Below the pieces are notes generated by a model. That model saw only the letters and a program-made list of their open reading frames with translations. It searched no databases and was not told the origin of the DNA. From positions 2,558,001 to 2,622,000 of the forward strand of contig NZ_CP039852.1 of NCBI RefSeq assembly GCF_006228385.1: a stretch of DNA of 64,000 nt, written 5' to 3'. This stretch comes from Salinimonas iocasae. GTDB taxonomy: Bacteria > Pseudomonadota > Gammaproteobacteria > Enterobacterales > Alteromonadaceae. The position numbers were made by a program, and so were the translations under genes. Shown here piece after piece: positions 25,673 to 33,844 of the stretch (positions are counted from its first letter, which is position 1; each line of letters opens with the position of its first letter).

Positions 25673-28600
25673 ATGCCCACCTGCAATATTTTTGTATCCT
25701 CCCCGGGGGACGTGGTGCTGGAACGCGCTTTAACAGCGCGCGTGATTGAGCGGCTACGAAAAATATTTGGTCATCGCAGTGAGCTCAATGTTCTTTTATG
25801 GGAAGAGCAGCCTCTGGAAGCCAGAGAGTCATTTCAACCCCAACTCCCCGACCCTGCCACTGTTGATTTGTTTATCCTTATTTTATGGCAGCGAACAGGA
25901 ACACTACTACCTGAAAGCGCCCTCCCAGCGACATTTGCAGGTCCGTTAACCGGCACTGAATACGAATTTATCGCAGCGCGCAAAGCGCAACAAACTAGTG
26001 GTAAGCCGGCTGTGATGGTATATCGCCGCACTGATAAAGCTGGGGAAAACGCATCACCAGTAAACGCATTTTTTAATAGACACTTTACCGACAACCAGCA
26101 GCGCTTAAGTAACGCGTATCATCAGTATAAAACCATCGGTGAGTTTGAGTGTTTACTGGAAAAGCACTTACACCGGTGGCTCGACAATTTTCTTCCGACG
26201 CCCACCGAAACAGAAATGATTAATGCGCGGGCATGGTATAGCGGTAATCCCTTCCAGGGGCTTAAAGCCTTTCGCTTTGAGCATGCTAATGTGTTCTGCG
26301 GACGAGATGACGCAATAGCCGAAGCACTGGAAAAACTAAAGTACAAAGCCGTCATGCATCAGCCGTTTCTGCTTATTGTCGGCATGAGCGGCTCGGGAAA
26401 ATCGAGTCTGGCACGGGCCGGCATTTTACCAGCGCTTTATAATCCGGATCTGTTACCGGGTAGTGGAACGGTTCTACGCGGTGTAATGCGCCCGGCAGAC
26501 ATCGAAGGTGACCCTTTTCGTGCATTGGTTTCAGCGTTAGCGGCAAATAGCGCTCAGCAACTTGTACCTACTGAGCAGATAAACGCTACCGCGACGCTGG
26601 CCAGAAACGACAAGATGGCATTTCTCGAACAAATCCGTCATGCACTAGAAGCACATCACGCTTCTTCAACGCTGGTTATTTTAATTGATCAACTCGAGGA
26701 ACTTTATACATCAGCGGCTATCTCCGTCACTCAGCAAAAACATTTTGCTGAGCTGGTCGCCGCTCTGGTGGAAGAATTGGATATTTTTGTTATTGCCACA
26801 CTGCGCAGTGACTGCTATCACCACCTTTGTGCGACACCTGAGTTTCTTCGCCTGAAGCAGCACGGGGGTCAGTACGACCTGTCGCCCCCGTCGCTCTATA
26901 ATATTCGCCAAATGATTACCACTCCGGCAATTGCCGCGCACCTGCACTTTGAAGAAGGTGAAAAAGGCCAGCCGCCACTGGACGAAGTCATCGCCGATCG
27001 CGCCGCACAGTATCCTGAGAGCTTACCGCTACTTGAGTTTACCCTCACTCAGCTTTACGACATGCGAACTCCCGGCGGGATGCTGACGTTCAAACACTAC
27101 GCCTTGCTTGGTGGTATAGAAGGTGCGATAGCCAGTCACGCTGAAACCATTTTCAGAGGTCTGGGCAAAGCGGTGCAAAAGCGCTTTGCCCAGGTTTTTA
27201 ATCAATTGACCAGTTGTGACCCGAACGGACGGTATTTAAGAAAATGGGCAGTTTGTGAACAACTGCAGAGCGATGCAAAAGCGCGCCAGCTGGTGGAAGC
27301 ATTTTTGCGAGCCAGGCTCCTGGTTAGCGAACGTAATCCTGATGATATAGAAATTATCACCCTGGCTCACGAGTCCCTCTACATTCATTGGCCGAGGCTG
27401 GCGCGCTGGCTACAGGTCAACCGCTCGTTACTTAATGTACGTGATCAGTTGTCGGATCAGGTAACGCGCTGGATCAAAGCAAATCGTGAACCCGCCCTTC
27501 TGCTCAACGCCGGAAAGCCACTTGATGACGGAAAGGCGCTGCTTAAAAGTGAACTTACGCTTACCACCGACCAGGAAAACTATATAAAGGCTTCTGAACG
27601 TCGCGCCCGACGTGCTCAAGCACTTCGCTATGCAGCGATCGGCGCCCTTATTGCGACTACCTTATATGCGACAAGCGCATCGTTTTCAGCCAGAAAAAGC
27701 CAGCAAACTGCTGAACGTAGTCTGGCTAAAAGTCAGGATTTAATTGAGTTTTTAATTGGTGATCTTCATACCGAGCTGGATAAGCTCGGCCGTCTGGATG
27801 TCATGCAGTCGGTCGGTGAAAAAGCCCTGAACTATTTTGCAGAGCTTGAGGAGACACAAACCAGTGACACAGGTTTATTAAACAGAACCAAAGCGCTATA
27901 TCAGATAGGTAGTGTCTATATGGATAGTGCGCAATACGATAAAGCCACCCAGGCATTCGAGCAAAGCCTCGCCCAGGCGCGAAAGCTGACGACTCAATCG
28001 CCCGATAAGTTTGATTATATTTATGAGCAGGCACAGGCGGAATTCTGGTTAGGGTACGCGCACTGGGTGGCAAATGAGCTGGATAAAGCAGAACGACAGT
28101 TTCTGGCATACCGCAAGGCCGCACTCAGGCTAAGGGACCTCGCTCCTTCGGATACCGCTGCCATGATGGAGGTCGCTTATGCGAACTCTAACCTTGGCAC
28201 GCTGGCAGATAGTCGCGGCAATATTGATGGCGCTATCGCGTACTTTCTTAAAGCAGCTGAAGTGACGGTGCAGGTTGTATCGATGGCCCCTGAAAACCTT
28301 GATGCAATCGCAACCCTCGCCGATGTTTATTCCTGGCTTGGATCTGCTCATCAAAAACAACTTAAACTGACGCAGGCACTGAGTTTTTACCGTAGTGAAA
28401 AACAGCTTTTTGAGCAAATCGCGCGTTTGGAAAACAGCTACCGTGCCCGTATCAATGTCGTGTTAGCAAATAACCGCCTGGCGAAAGTACAAGTATACAG
28501 CGGCAATATTGATAGCGCCGTTGCGATTTACCAGGCTCAAAAGAACACGGTTGAGGAGTTGGTCAGACACGACCAGGAAAATACCCGATGGAGAGAAATC

Positions 28601-29080
28601 TTAGCCTCCATTCACGCTTTTCTTGGTGAAGCCTATTTGCTCGGCAACCAGTTAACACTTGCCGAGCAAAGCTTTGATGACAGCTTTTCTATTGATGCGC
28701 GGCAGCCTGAACAAGGCGGAAACTACTGGACGGCAACGTTTTATCATCGCCATTACTGGTACTGGCGTTTACTCAAGGCACAGGGTAAAGATTCAAAAGC
28801 ACAATCTTTTGAGAAGACGTTGTTATCAGCCAACGAGCCGGCGGCGAGGCTATGGCGCTTTCGGGTTGGCAGTGCGCTTAAGCTACCGAACGTAGATGTA
28901 CCAGATAATTTGCTGGGTCCGGGTGCATTAATTGCGTTATATGAAAAAGCATTATCGGAGAAGAATCATAAACAGCTGGAGAAACTGGTTTCGAAAACAC
29001 CGGAGCTTATCTGGCAGTATCCGGAACTTGCTGCGCTGCAAACGGATATACAAACCGTGCTGGCGCTTAACTCACTATGA
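25673..29080 (+). CDS. DUF4062 - nSTAND1 NTPase - TPR protein
   Basis: A 1135-residue modular STAND protein. Residues 1-175 resemble DUF4062, a TIR-like flavodoxin-fold domain (MPTCNIFVSSPGDVVLERAL at the start). At about 192 the nSTAND1 entry motif NPFQGLKAFRFEHANVFCGR begins. Walker A is GMSGSGKS at 237-244 and Walker B is LVILIDQLEEL with Asp339. A winged-helix region follows, then one membrane helix near 652-672, then about six TPR repeats (700-1130, for example AQYDKATQAFEQSLAQA). STAND proteins are ATP-driven switches: a repeat sensor triggers an effector, here probably DUF4062. With the divergent SLOG protein it looks like a conflict/defence pair. No strong ribosome binding site is seen. 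Confidence 0.8.
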   Translation: MPTCNIFVSSPGDVVLERALTARVIERLRKIFGHRSELNVLLWEEQPLEARESFQPQLPDPATVDLFILILWQRTGTLLPESALPATFAGPLTGTEYEFIAARKAQQTSGKPAVMVYRRTDKAGENASPVNAFFNRHFTDNQQRLSNAYHQYKTIGEFECLLEKHLHRWLDNFLPTPTETEMINARAWYSGNPFQGLKAFRFEHANVFCGRDDAIAEALEKLKYKAVMHQPFLLIVGMSGSGKSSLARAGILPALYNPDLLPGSGTVLRGVMRPADIEGDPFRALVSALAANSAQQLVPTEQINATATLARNDKMAFLEQIRHALEAHHASSTLVILIDQLEELYTSAAISVTQQKHFAELVAALVEELDIFVIATLRSDCYHHLCATPEFLRLKQHGGQYDLSPPSLYNIRQMITTPAIAAHLHFEEGEKGQPPLDEVIADRAAQYPESLPLLEFTLTQLYDMRTPGGMLTFKHYALLGGIEGAIASHAETIFRGLGKAVQKRFAQVFNQLTSCDPNGRYLRKWAVCEQLQSDAKARQLVEAFLRARLLVSERNPDDIEIITLAHESLYIHWPRLARWLQVNRSLLNVRDQLSDQVTRWIKANREPALLLNAGKPLDDGKALLKSELTLTTDQENYIKASERRARRAQALRYAAIGALIATTLYATSASFSARKSQQTAERSLAKSQDLIEFLIGDLHTELDKLGRLDVMQSVGEKALNYFAELEETQTSDTGLLNRTKALYQIGSVYMDSAQYDKATQAFEQSLAQARKLTTQSPDKFDYIYEQAQAEFWLGYAHWVANELDKAERQFLAYRKAALRLRDLAPSDTAAMMEVAYANSNLGTLADSRGNIDGAIAYFLKAAEVTVQVVSMAPENLDAIATLADVYSWLGSAHQKQLKLTQALSFYRSEKQLFEQIARLENSYRARINVVLANNRLAKVQVYSGNIDSAVAIYQAQKNTVEELVRHDQENTRWREILASIHAFLGEAYLLGNQLTLAEQSFDDSFSIDARQPEQGGNYWTATFYHRHYWYWRLLKAQGKDSKAQSFEKTLLSANEPAARLWRFRVGSALKLPNVDVPDNLLGPGALIALYEKALSEKNHKQLEKLVSKTPELIWQYPELAALQTDIQTVLALNSL

Positions 29081-29095
29081 CATGGAGACCAAACT

Positions 29096-29191
29096 ATGTC
29101 AGTTGATGCATTCACTATCCCAATACGACCAAACCTCCGCTGGTACAGCGACTGGCATACCTTACGTCAGACTGTCTACATATACCTGTAA
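29096..29191 (+). CDS. possible 31-residue small protein after the nSTAND1 gene
   Basis: ATG 29096 follows GGAGACCAAACT, a good ribosome binding site, only 15 bases after the nSTAND1 stop codon. The frame codes 31 residues starting MSVDAFTIPIRPNLRWYSDW and ending TVYIYL. The composition is protein-like with many aromatic residues. It could be a small cotranscribed partner of the STAND protein or a chance frame. No family is recognised. Confidence 0.35.
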   Translation: MSVDAFTIPIRPNLRWYSDWHTLRQTVYIYL

Positions 29192-29299
29192 GCGAAAAAC
29201 CGGGCTGTCCTGGCCGGGTACGAAAAGACGACAGAAGTAATTAGCTGTAAAACAAAACGAGAAATATACATAGCTTTATTTAAAACTGAGGAACGACCA

Positions 29300-29821
29300 A
29301 TGAAACTTACATACGCATGGGCCTTTGCAATATTCATCGGGCTGCTACTGGCTACTGAAGCGCACGCCAATCCTAATGCTGTTGACGTTGAATTCAAAGC
29401 TGATGAAGGCGAGCCTGATAATCTCACACTTTATCGGGATAATCAGCCTATCGATATTATTGAATTTACAGAAGATAACAAGTTTATACGCTTTCATTTT
29501 CCTGAAGGCTACGCTGACTTTGATTTGAAGGTTTTTGAACAGAACGAAGTCGAACAAAAGCAAGAGATTATGAAAGCATATGCTGAAGATGTCGCAGAGG
29601 GTATCGAATCTTTTAATTCACTTTGGCGAGGCCATGCATCCAGTGCACAAAATGCCAGAGAATTTCAGGTGCACTCCGTAGCCAGCAAATTATTGGTCGT
29701 GCGCAACAAAAATGTGGATGGTACGCCTGAGGGCGTTCTGCACGATTACATCATACGATTCACCGTTGATGGCACTACCTATTTACTCGACCCGAGTATT
29801 CGGAACACGCGGCCAAACTAG
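29300..29821 (+). CDS. small secreted protein of unknown function
   Basis: A 173-residue protein with a signal peptide (YAWAFAIFIGLLLATEAHAN, cleavage after AHA near residue 23). The mature part is acidic at first, then has the helical stretch QNEVEQKQEIMKAYAEDVAEG and a beta-rich end (DYIIRFTVDGTTYLLDPSIRN). There are no cysteines or known motifs I can identify. A GAGGAACG ribosome binding site supports the ATG. It is the last gene of the block downstream of the nSTAND1 gene, 108 bases after the small ORF. Whether it belongs to that system is unknown. Confidence 0.6.
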   Translation: MKLTYAWAFAIFIGLLLATEAHANPNAVDVEFKADEGEPDNLTLYRDNQPIDIIEFTEDNKFIRFHFPEGYADFDLKVFEQNEVEQKQEIMKAYAEDVAEGIESFNSLWRGHASSAQNAREFQVHSVASKLLVVRNKNVDGTPEGVLHDYIIRFTVDGTTYLLDPSIRNTRPN

Positions 29822-29940
29822 CCTGGCATCAGTTATTTCATTTTAGAAGCGCGTGACGTATAAGTCGGTAAATCATGTTACGGCGATTATCGTTTTTGCG
29901 TCCCAGCTATTGCGGCAAAGGCTATCGCTGTTTTTTGTAT

Positions 29941-30112
29941 CTGGCGCAGAGAGAGGGATTCACTCGCGCCCTCCATGGCGCTCGCCCTGCGGGCAGCCTG
30001 AGGCTGTGCAAAACGGCTATCCTGCCGTTTTGTCGAACCCGAGGGTTCTCATCCCGACTCTGTTAAACGCAAATAAAAAAGCCCTGCACGAGGCAGGGCT
30101 TTTTTATTTGAA
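29941..30112 (-). repeat. rtT-like unit with a partial tRNA-Ser 3' end
   Basis: Positions 29941-29961 repeat the 3' end (T-arm and acceptor) of the neighbouring tRNA-Ser with one change: TCTGGCGCAGAGAGAGGGAT here against TCTGGCGGAGAGAGAGGGAT at the gene. The offset is 173 bases. The unit also holds CGCCCTGCGGGC and a pseudo T-arm TGTCGAACCCGAGGGTTCT. A similar unit lies after the tRNA-Lys genes (31661). This organisation resembles the 178-base rtT repeats after E. coli tyrT. Confidence 0.6.
30075..30106 (-). terminator. terminator after tRNA-Ser
   Basis: AAAAAAGCCCTGC / GGCAGGGCTTTTTT forms a strong stem around ACGA. T-runs on both sides make it work in either direction. It lies 9 bases beyond the CCA end of tRNA-Ser on the minus strand. 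Confidence 0.85.
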
Positions 30113-30114
30113 TC

Positions 30115-30205
30115 TGGCGGAGAGAGAGGGATTCGAACCCTCGATACGCTACAAACGTATACACACTTTCCAGGCGTGCGCCTTCAGCCACTCAGCCATC
30201 TCTCC
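30115..30205 (-). tRNA. tRNA-Ser (anticodon GGA)
   Basis: A 91-nucleotide class II tRNA on the minus strand. The acceptor is GGAGAGA / TCTCTCC with discriminator G and encoded CCA. The D-arm is GGCTGAGTGGCTGAAGGC, the anticodon loop CTGGAAA gives GGA (Ser, UCC/UCU codons), there is a long variable arm (GTATACGTTTGTAGCGTATC) and the T-arm is GAGGGTTCGAATCCCTC. Confidence 0.95.
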
Positions 30206-30238
30206 GAAATGCTTTAAATATTTATTCAAAGCGCGCGT

Positions 30239-30267
30239 ATAGTAGGTAATGTTGCCTGCCGAATCAA
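30239..30267 (-). promoter_or_regulatory. promoter of tRNA-Ser
   Basis: On the minus strand TTGATT (30262-30267), a 17-base spacer, then TACTAT (30239-30244), followed by the GC-rich ACGCGCGC discriminator typical of stringently controlled stable-RNA promoters. The tRNA begins 34 bases after the -10. Confidence 0.65.
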
Positions 30268-30303
30268 GGCTTCTTAAGAAAAAAAGCCCTGACCGCCGAT
30301 TTA

Positions 30304-31362
30304 TTACGCAGACGCTTGTTTCGCTTTTAATGACGCGGAAAAGTCCAACATACGATCCAATGGAATTAGTGCTTTTTCCCGTAACGCATCATCAACGAAA
30401 ATTTCGTGCTCAGCTTTGCCTTCTGTCAGCGAGTTATATATTGCTTCCAGACCATTCATAGCCATCCACGGACAATGCGCGCAACTTTTACAGGTGGCAC
30501 CATTTCCACCCGTCGGGGCTTCGATAAATGTCTTACCCGGCGTCAGCTGCTGCATCTTATAAAAAATGCCTTTATCAGTAGCAACGATGAACATCTCGTT
30601 GCTCATCTCCTGAGAGGCTTTAATCAGCTGGCTGGTTGAACCTACCGCGTCCGCCATCTCAACCACTGAAGCGGGTGATTCGGGGTGGACCAGCACTGCG
30701 GCGTCAGGATAAATGGCTTTCATATCCTGAAGTTTCTGCGCAGAGAATTCGTCGTGAACAATACACTCGCCCTGCCACATCAGCATGTCAGCACCGGTCT
30801 GTTTAGCGATATACGAGCCAAGGTGACGGTCTGGCCCCCAGATGATGGGTTTACCCTGCTCGTCCAGATGCTCAACAATTTCCAGCGCAATGCTTGAGGT
30901 AACTACCCAGTCAGCGCGTGCCTTAACCGCTGCAGAGGTATTTGCATACACTACTACGGTATGGTCCGGGTGTGCATCGCAAAACGCTGAGAACTCATCC
31001 ACAGGACAGCCTAAGTCCAGTGAACATGTTGCTTCAAGGGTGGGCATTAATACCGTTTTTTCAGGGCTGAGAATCTTTGCCGTTTCGCCCATGAACTTAA
31101 CGCCGGCAACGATAAGCTTTTGCTCATCAGCATCACGGCCAAATCGAGCCATCTCCAGCGAGTCAGCTACACAGCCGCCCGTTTCTTCGGCTAACGCCTG
31201 AATTTCAGGATCGGTGTAATAGTGCGCAACCATTACCGCGTTTTGTTCTTTCAGCAACGCCTTAATCTTTGCTTTAAGCTCTGATTTGCGCTGCTCTGAT
31301 AGCGGAGCAGGTTTAGCAGGAAATGGATAATCTACTTGTTCTACGCGAAATGCGACTGTCAT
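30304..31362 (-). CDS. nadA: quinolinate synthase A
   Basis: A 352-residue [4Fe-4S] enzyme that condenses iminoaspartate with dihydroxyacetone phosphate to quinolinate for NAD synthesis. Family features are [20 protein letters not shown] at about residue 38, the [14 protein letters not shown] segment and the C-terminal [13 protein letters not shown]. The conserved cysteines in these segments hold the cluster. ATG 31362 ([15 protein letters not shown]) is chosen over the frame's earlier start at 31422. It gives the usual length (E. coli 347) and AGG lies upstream. The gene is monocistronic on the minus strand, between tRNA-Ser and tRNA-Lys genes. NadB is not in this window. Confidence 0.95.
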   Translation of the reverse strand: MTVAFRVEQVDYPFPAKPAPLSEQRKSELKAKIKALLKEQNAVMVAHYYTDPEIQALAEETGGCVADSLEMARFGRDADEQKLIVAGVKFMGETAKILSPEKTVLMPTLEATCSLDLGCPVDEFSAFCDAHPDHTVVVYANTSAAVKARADWVVTSSIALEIVEHLDEQGKPIIWGPDRHLGSYIAKQTGADMLMWQGECIVHDEFSAQKLQDMKAIYPDAAVLVHPESPASVVEMADAVGSTSQLIKASQEMSNEMFIVATDKGIFYKMQQLTPGKTFIEAPTGGNGATCKSCAHCPWMAMNGLEAIYNSLTEGKAEHEIFVDDALREKALIPLDRMLDFSASLKAKQASA

Positions 31363-31604
31363 AACGTACTGACCTGGATAAACGACAGCTAAAACGGGGG
31401 ACGAAGTATACCCCACTGTCATAAAGAATTCATGCTTTTGAAATAGGGGTAAAGTGGATTATTTCAAGAGCGGTGACTGTGCTGTGGGTACGCAGCGCTT
31501 CTTCTGAAAGTTCGCCAACCACATAACAATCTTTAAATTTGCAGAGCCCGGTTCAAAACAGCGCTGTCTTTATGTGACGTCCTCCTTCGCTTACTTCAAA
31601 TCCT

Positions 31605-31831
31605 GCGCGAGCTAAGAAAATCTTTTCGAGATAATTTGAAACAGAGAAGATTGGTTGAAATGGTGGGTCGTGCTGGATGATTCGCCTGTTTCACAGGCTC
31701 ACCCTGCGGGCCGTGCTAAAACACGTTCACCCTCGCCTTGCTCGGGATGTCGAACCGCTTCGCTGGTTCTAATCCTGCGCGATCATCAAGGGAGTATCAA
31801 ATATTGCTTGTAGGGTAGAGATTGATTGAAA
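31605..31831 (-). repeat. rtT-like units with a partial tRNA-Lys 3' end
   Basis: TTGGTTGAAATGGTGGGTCGTG near 31651-31672, then CTGGAT, copies the end of the last tRNA-Lys gene and the 10 or so bases beside it, 171 bases away. The unit carries CACCCTGCGGGC and TGTCGAACC...GGTTCTAATCC. A second, decayed copy of the CTTCGCT...ATCCTGCGCGA part lies 162 bases further on (31605-31620). There is no gene in the approximately 470 bases between nadA and the tRNAs other than these repeats. Confidence 0.6.
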
Positions 31832-31907
31832 TGGTGGGTCGTGCTGGATTCGAACCAGCGACCAATTGATTAAAAGTCAACTGCTCTACCAACTGAGCTA
31901 ACGACCC
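31832..31907 (-). tRNA. tRNA-Lys (anticodon TTT), copy 3
   Basis: A 76-nucleotide tRNA on the minus strand with encoded CCA. The acceptor is GGGTCGT / ACGACCC, the anticodon loop is ACTTTTAAT giving TTT, and the T-arm is CTGGTTCGAATCCAG. It is identical to the two copies upstream and is the last of the three in transcription order. Confidence 0.96.
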
Positions 31908-31959
31908 ATTTCAATATGGAAAATTCACACTGCGGTGATAACCATTGTAACGTTGCGAG

Positions 31960-32035
31960 TGGTGGGTCGTGCTGGATTCGAACCAGCGACCAATTGATTA
32001 AAAGTCAACTGCTCTACCAACTGAGCTAACGACCC
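31960..32035 (-). tRNA. tRNA-Lys (anticodon TTT), copy 2
   Basis: Same 76-nucleotide sequence as the other two copies. It is separated from copy 3 by 52 bases and from copy 1 by 38 bases, so the three are most likely cut from one transcript. Confidence 0.96.
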
Positions 32036-32073
32036 TTCGCATTGTTTAGAAAGTTTCGCCACCATCAAGAAGA

Positions 32074-32149
32074 TGGTGGGTCGTGCTGGATTCGAACCAG
32101 CGACCAATTGATTAAAAGTCAACTGCTCTACCAACTGAGCTAACGACCC
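32074..32149 (-). tRNA. tRNA-Lys (anticodon TTT), copy 1
   Basis: First of three identical tRNA-Lys genes in transcription order, 76 nucleotides with encoded CCA, directly downstream of the promoter at 32191-32218. Confidence 0.96.
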
Positions 32150-32190
32150 GTAACTTTCTGGTTGCTGCCTGTCTGTGGCAACGGCGGCAT

Positions 32191-32218
32191 ATAATACTTA
32201 TTTCCTGATGTGGTGCAA
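32191..32218 (-). promoter_or_regulatory. promoter of the tRNA-Lys operon
   Basis: On the minus strand TTGCAC (32213-32218), 16-base spacer, TATTAT (32191-32196), followed by ATGCCGCCG, a GC-rich discriminator as expected for a stringent tRNA promoter. Confidence 0.7.
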
Positions 32219-32421
32219 CCCTAAATGCCGTTTTATTTGCTTTTTTTACTAAAAAGAACGTCAAGTGGTCAAAACTACATCAATACTATCAATAATTTGC
32301 CGCTAAGCCCGATAATTACTGGTTAATCAGGCCATCTATTTTTTAAAATAAATTGAAAAAAATTATATTTTCTTACTATTAAAGACTCAGAAAGCCTCGG
32401 TTAATTGAGACTTTCTTAATC

Positions 32422-33237
32422 TTAAAGATTGTCCAGCTTCGACTCAGCCAACCTTTTCGCCGATGAATTAGGATAGTCAGAAATGACACGATTAAAGTAT
32501 TCTCTGGCTGTCCCGTTATCGCCCTGACGCTGTGCAATCGCACCCAGCTTCAACATTGCTTCTGCACGCTTGCTGGATTTCTCATAGCGATCAACTACCT
32601 GGCTGAACTGCTCTTCTGCCTGTGCCCACTCTCGCTTGTTAAATAACAGCTGTCCTAACCAATAATGCGCATTCGCTGAGTACTGGCTATTAGGATAATC
32701 TGCGATAAAAGAGCGGAAAGCAGGGATAGCTTTGTCGTACTCTCTGGATTTTAAAATCAGATTCACCGCATTATCGTACGCTTCATCCTCACTCATTGAT
32801 GGCTGTGAGGCATTCTCAGAAGGCGTAGAGGCTGACGTATTACCTGATGAGCCTGAGGACGACGATGAGCTGCTGGAGCCATTCCCGCCCTGCTGTCCGG
32901 TAGATTGCTTTAGCGCTTCAACACGCTTATCAATTTCCAGATACAGTTCACGCTGGCGTTCAAGAACTTTCTCGAGTTGATTGGTGTGTACCTCAACTGA
33001 TCCGCGAAGCTGATCAATTTCACCCTGCATCGTATCGATCTGCTGCTGCAATCGATGCTGCATCTCGGTGCGGCTGTCTACCATTCTCTCAAGTACGGTG
33101 ATTCGCTTTTCCAGCTCCGCGGTGCCTGAATTATTGACGTCATAAACAGGTGCCTGAGCCATCGCTGTTGCAGAAACAACGAAAGCGGTGCCACAGGCAC
33201 CGCTTAAAAGCGCTTTATTCAGCAAAGAAAGGCGCAT
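32422..33237 (-). CDS. cpoB: CpoB (YbgF), cell division coordinator
   Basis: A 271-residue periplasmic protein, last gene of the tol-pal cluster. After a signal peptide (GTAFVVSATAMAQAP, cleavage near residue 29) come a coiled-coil trimerisation region (about 38-110: ELEKRITVLERMVDSR...), a serine/glycine-rich linker (SSSSSSSGSSG, near 125) and TPR repeats from about residue 150. These include SMSEDEAYDNAVNLILKSR, YSANAHYWLGQLLFNKREW and RAEAMLKLGAIAQRQGD. In E. coli CpoB links PBP1B activity to Tol-driven outer membrane constriction. Its ATG overlaps the pal stop codon by one base. Confidence 0.93.
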   Translation of the reverse strand: MRLSLLNKALLSGACGTAFVVSATAMAQAPVYDVNNSGTAELEKRITVLERMVDSRTEMQHRLQQQIDTMQGEIDQLRGSVEVHTNQLEKVLERQRELYLEIDKRVEALKQSTGQQGGNGSSSSSSSSGSSGNTSASTPSENASQPSMSEDEAYDNAVNLILKSREYDKAIPAFRSFIADYPNSQYSANAHYWLGQLLFNKREWAQAEEQFSQVVDRYEKSSKRAEAMLKLGAIAQRQGDNGTAREYFNRVISDYPNSSAKRLAESKLDNL

Positions 33238-33803
33238 TACTGATAAACGACCACGCCACGACGGTTTTGTGCCATCGCGTACTCAGTTGAGCCCATTACA
33301 GCCGGCTTCTCTTCGCCATAAGACACAGTAGATACCTGGTCGCTGCTAACACCTGCGTTCATCAGATAGGTTTCTACCGCCTGTGCACGACGCTCGCCCA
33401 GTGCAATGTTGTACTCTGGTGTACCACGGCTGTCGGTATGACCTTCGATAACCACTTCCTGGTCAGGGTTCTGAACCAGAAACTCTGCGTGCTTGTCCAG
33501 AATTTCGCGGAATTCTGATTTGATTGTTGCACGGTCAAAGTCGAAGTAAACCGTTTGTTCTTCTTTAAGCGATTCCAGTTGTTCCTGAACCATTTCTTCC
33601 TGACGCTGCATACGTTGCGCAGCTTCAGCCTTAACACGCTGTTCTTCAGCTTCGCGCGCCTGACGCTCAGCTTCAGCTTGCTCCTGGGCAACACGGTTAC
33701 GCTCTGCGGCAAGCTCTTCTTCGCTCGGGCCAGATGAACATGCCATCATGGTCACCACTGGTAATGCGATAACGAAGCTTCTCATTACTTTATTAAGTTG
33801 CAT
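33237..33803 (-). CDS. pal: peptidoglycan-associated lipoprotein Pal
   Basis: A 188-residue outer membrane lipoprotein. The lipobox is VTMMACSSG, making Cys22 the lipidated residue. An unusually long charged helix follows (about 30-75, EEELAAERNRVAQEQAEAER...), then the OmpA-like peptidoglycan-binding domain (about 80-188). That domain shows VYFDFDRATIKSEF, IEGHTDSRGTPEYNIALGERRA and YGEEKPAV. It binds peptidoglycan and TolB. The Glu/Ala/Arg helix between lipid and OmpA domain is longer than in E. coli Pal (173 residues). The gene is in the tol operon, 41 bases after tolB. Confidence 0.95.
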   Translation of the reverse strand: MQLNKVMRSFVIALPVVTMMACSSGPSEEELAAERNRVAQEQAEAERQAREAEEQRVKAEAAQRMQRQEEMVQEQLESLKEEQTVYFDFDRATIKSEFREILDKHAEFLVQNPDQEVVIEGHTDSRGTPEYNIALGERRAQAVETYLMNAGVSSDQVSTVSYGEEKPAVMGSTEYAMAQNRRGVVVYQ

Positions 33804-33844
33804 CCTCTTAATTCCTTATCGTTTTTTTATAATTAATCTATTCG

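Noticed and set aside
29853..30242. 129-codon plus-strand frame across the tRNA-Ser region
   Set aside because: It is read through the terminator and the antisense of the tRNA gene; the apparent LNLAEREGFEPSIRYKR segment is a well-known artefact of tRNA-Ser antisense translation.
31363..31422. 20-residue N-terminal extension of nadA
   Set aside because: It is absent from known NadA proteins and the downstream ATG gives the normal length.
31925..32134. 69-codon minus-strand frame with repeated MVEQLTFNQLVAGSNPARPT
   Set aside because: It is the translated tRNA-Lys sequence, a common false gene call.
31832..32149. Regular near-identical repeats resembling a CRISPR array
   Set aside because: The repeats are 76-base tRNA-Lys genes with full cloverleaf and encoded CCA, separated by unequal spacers.
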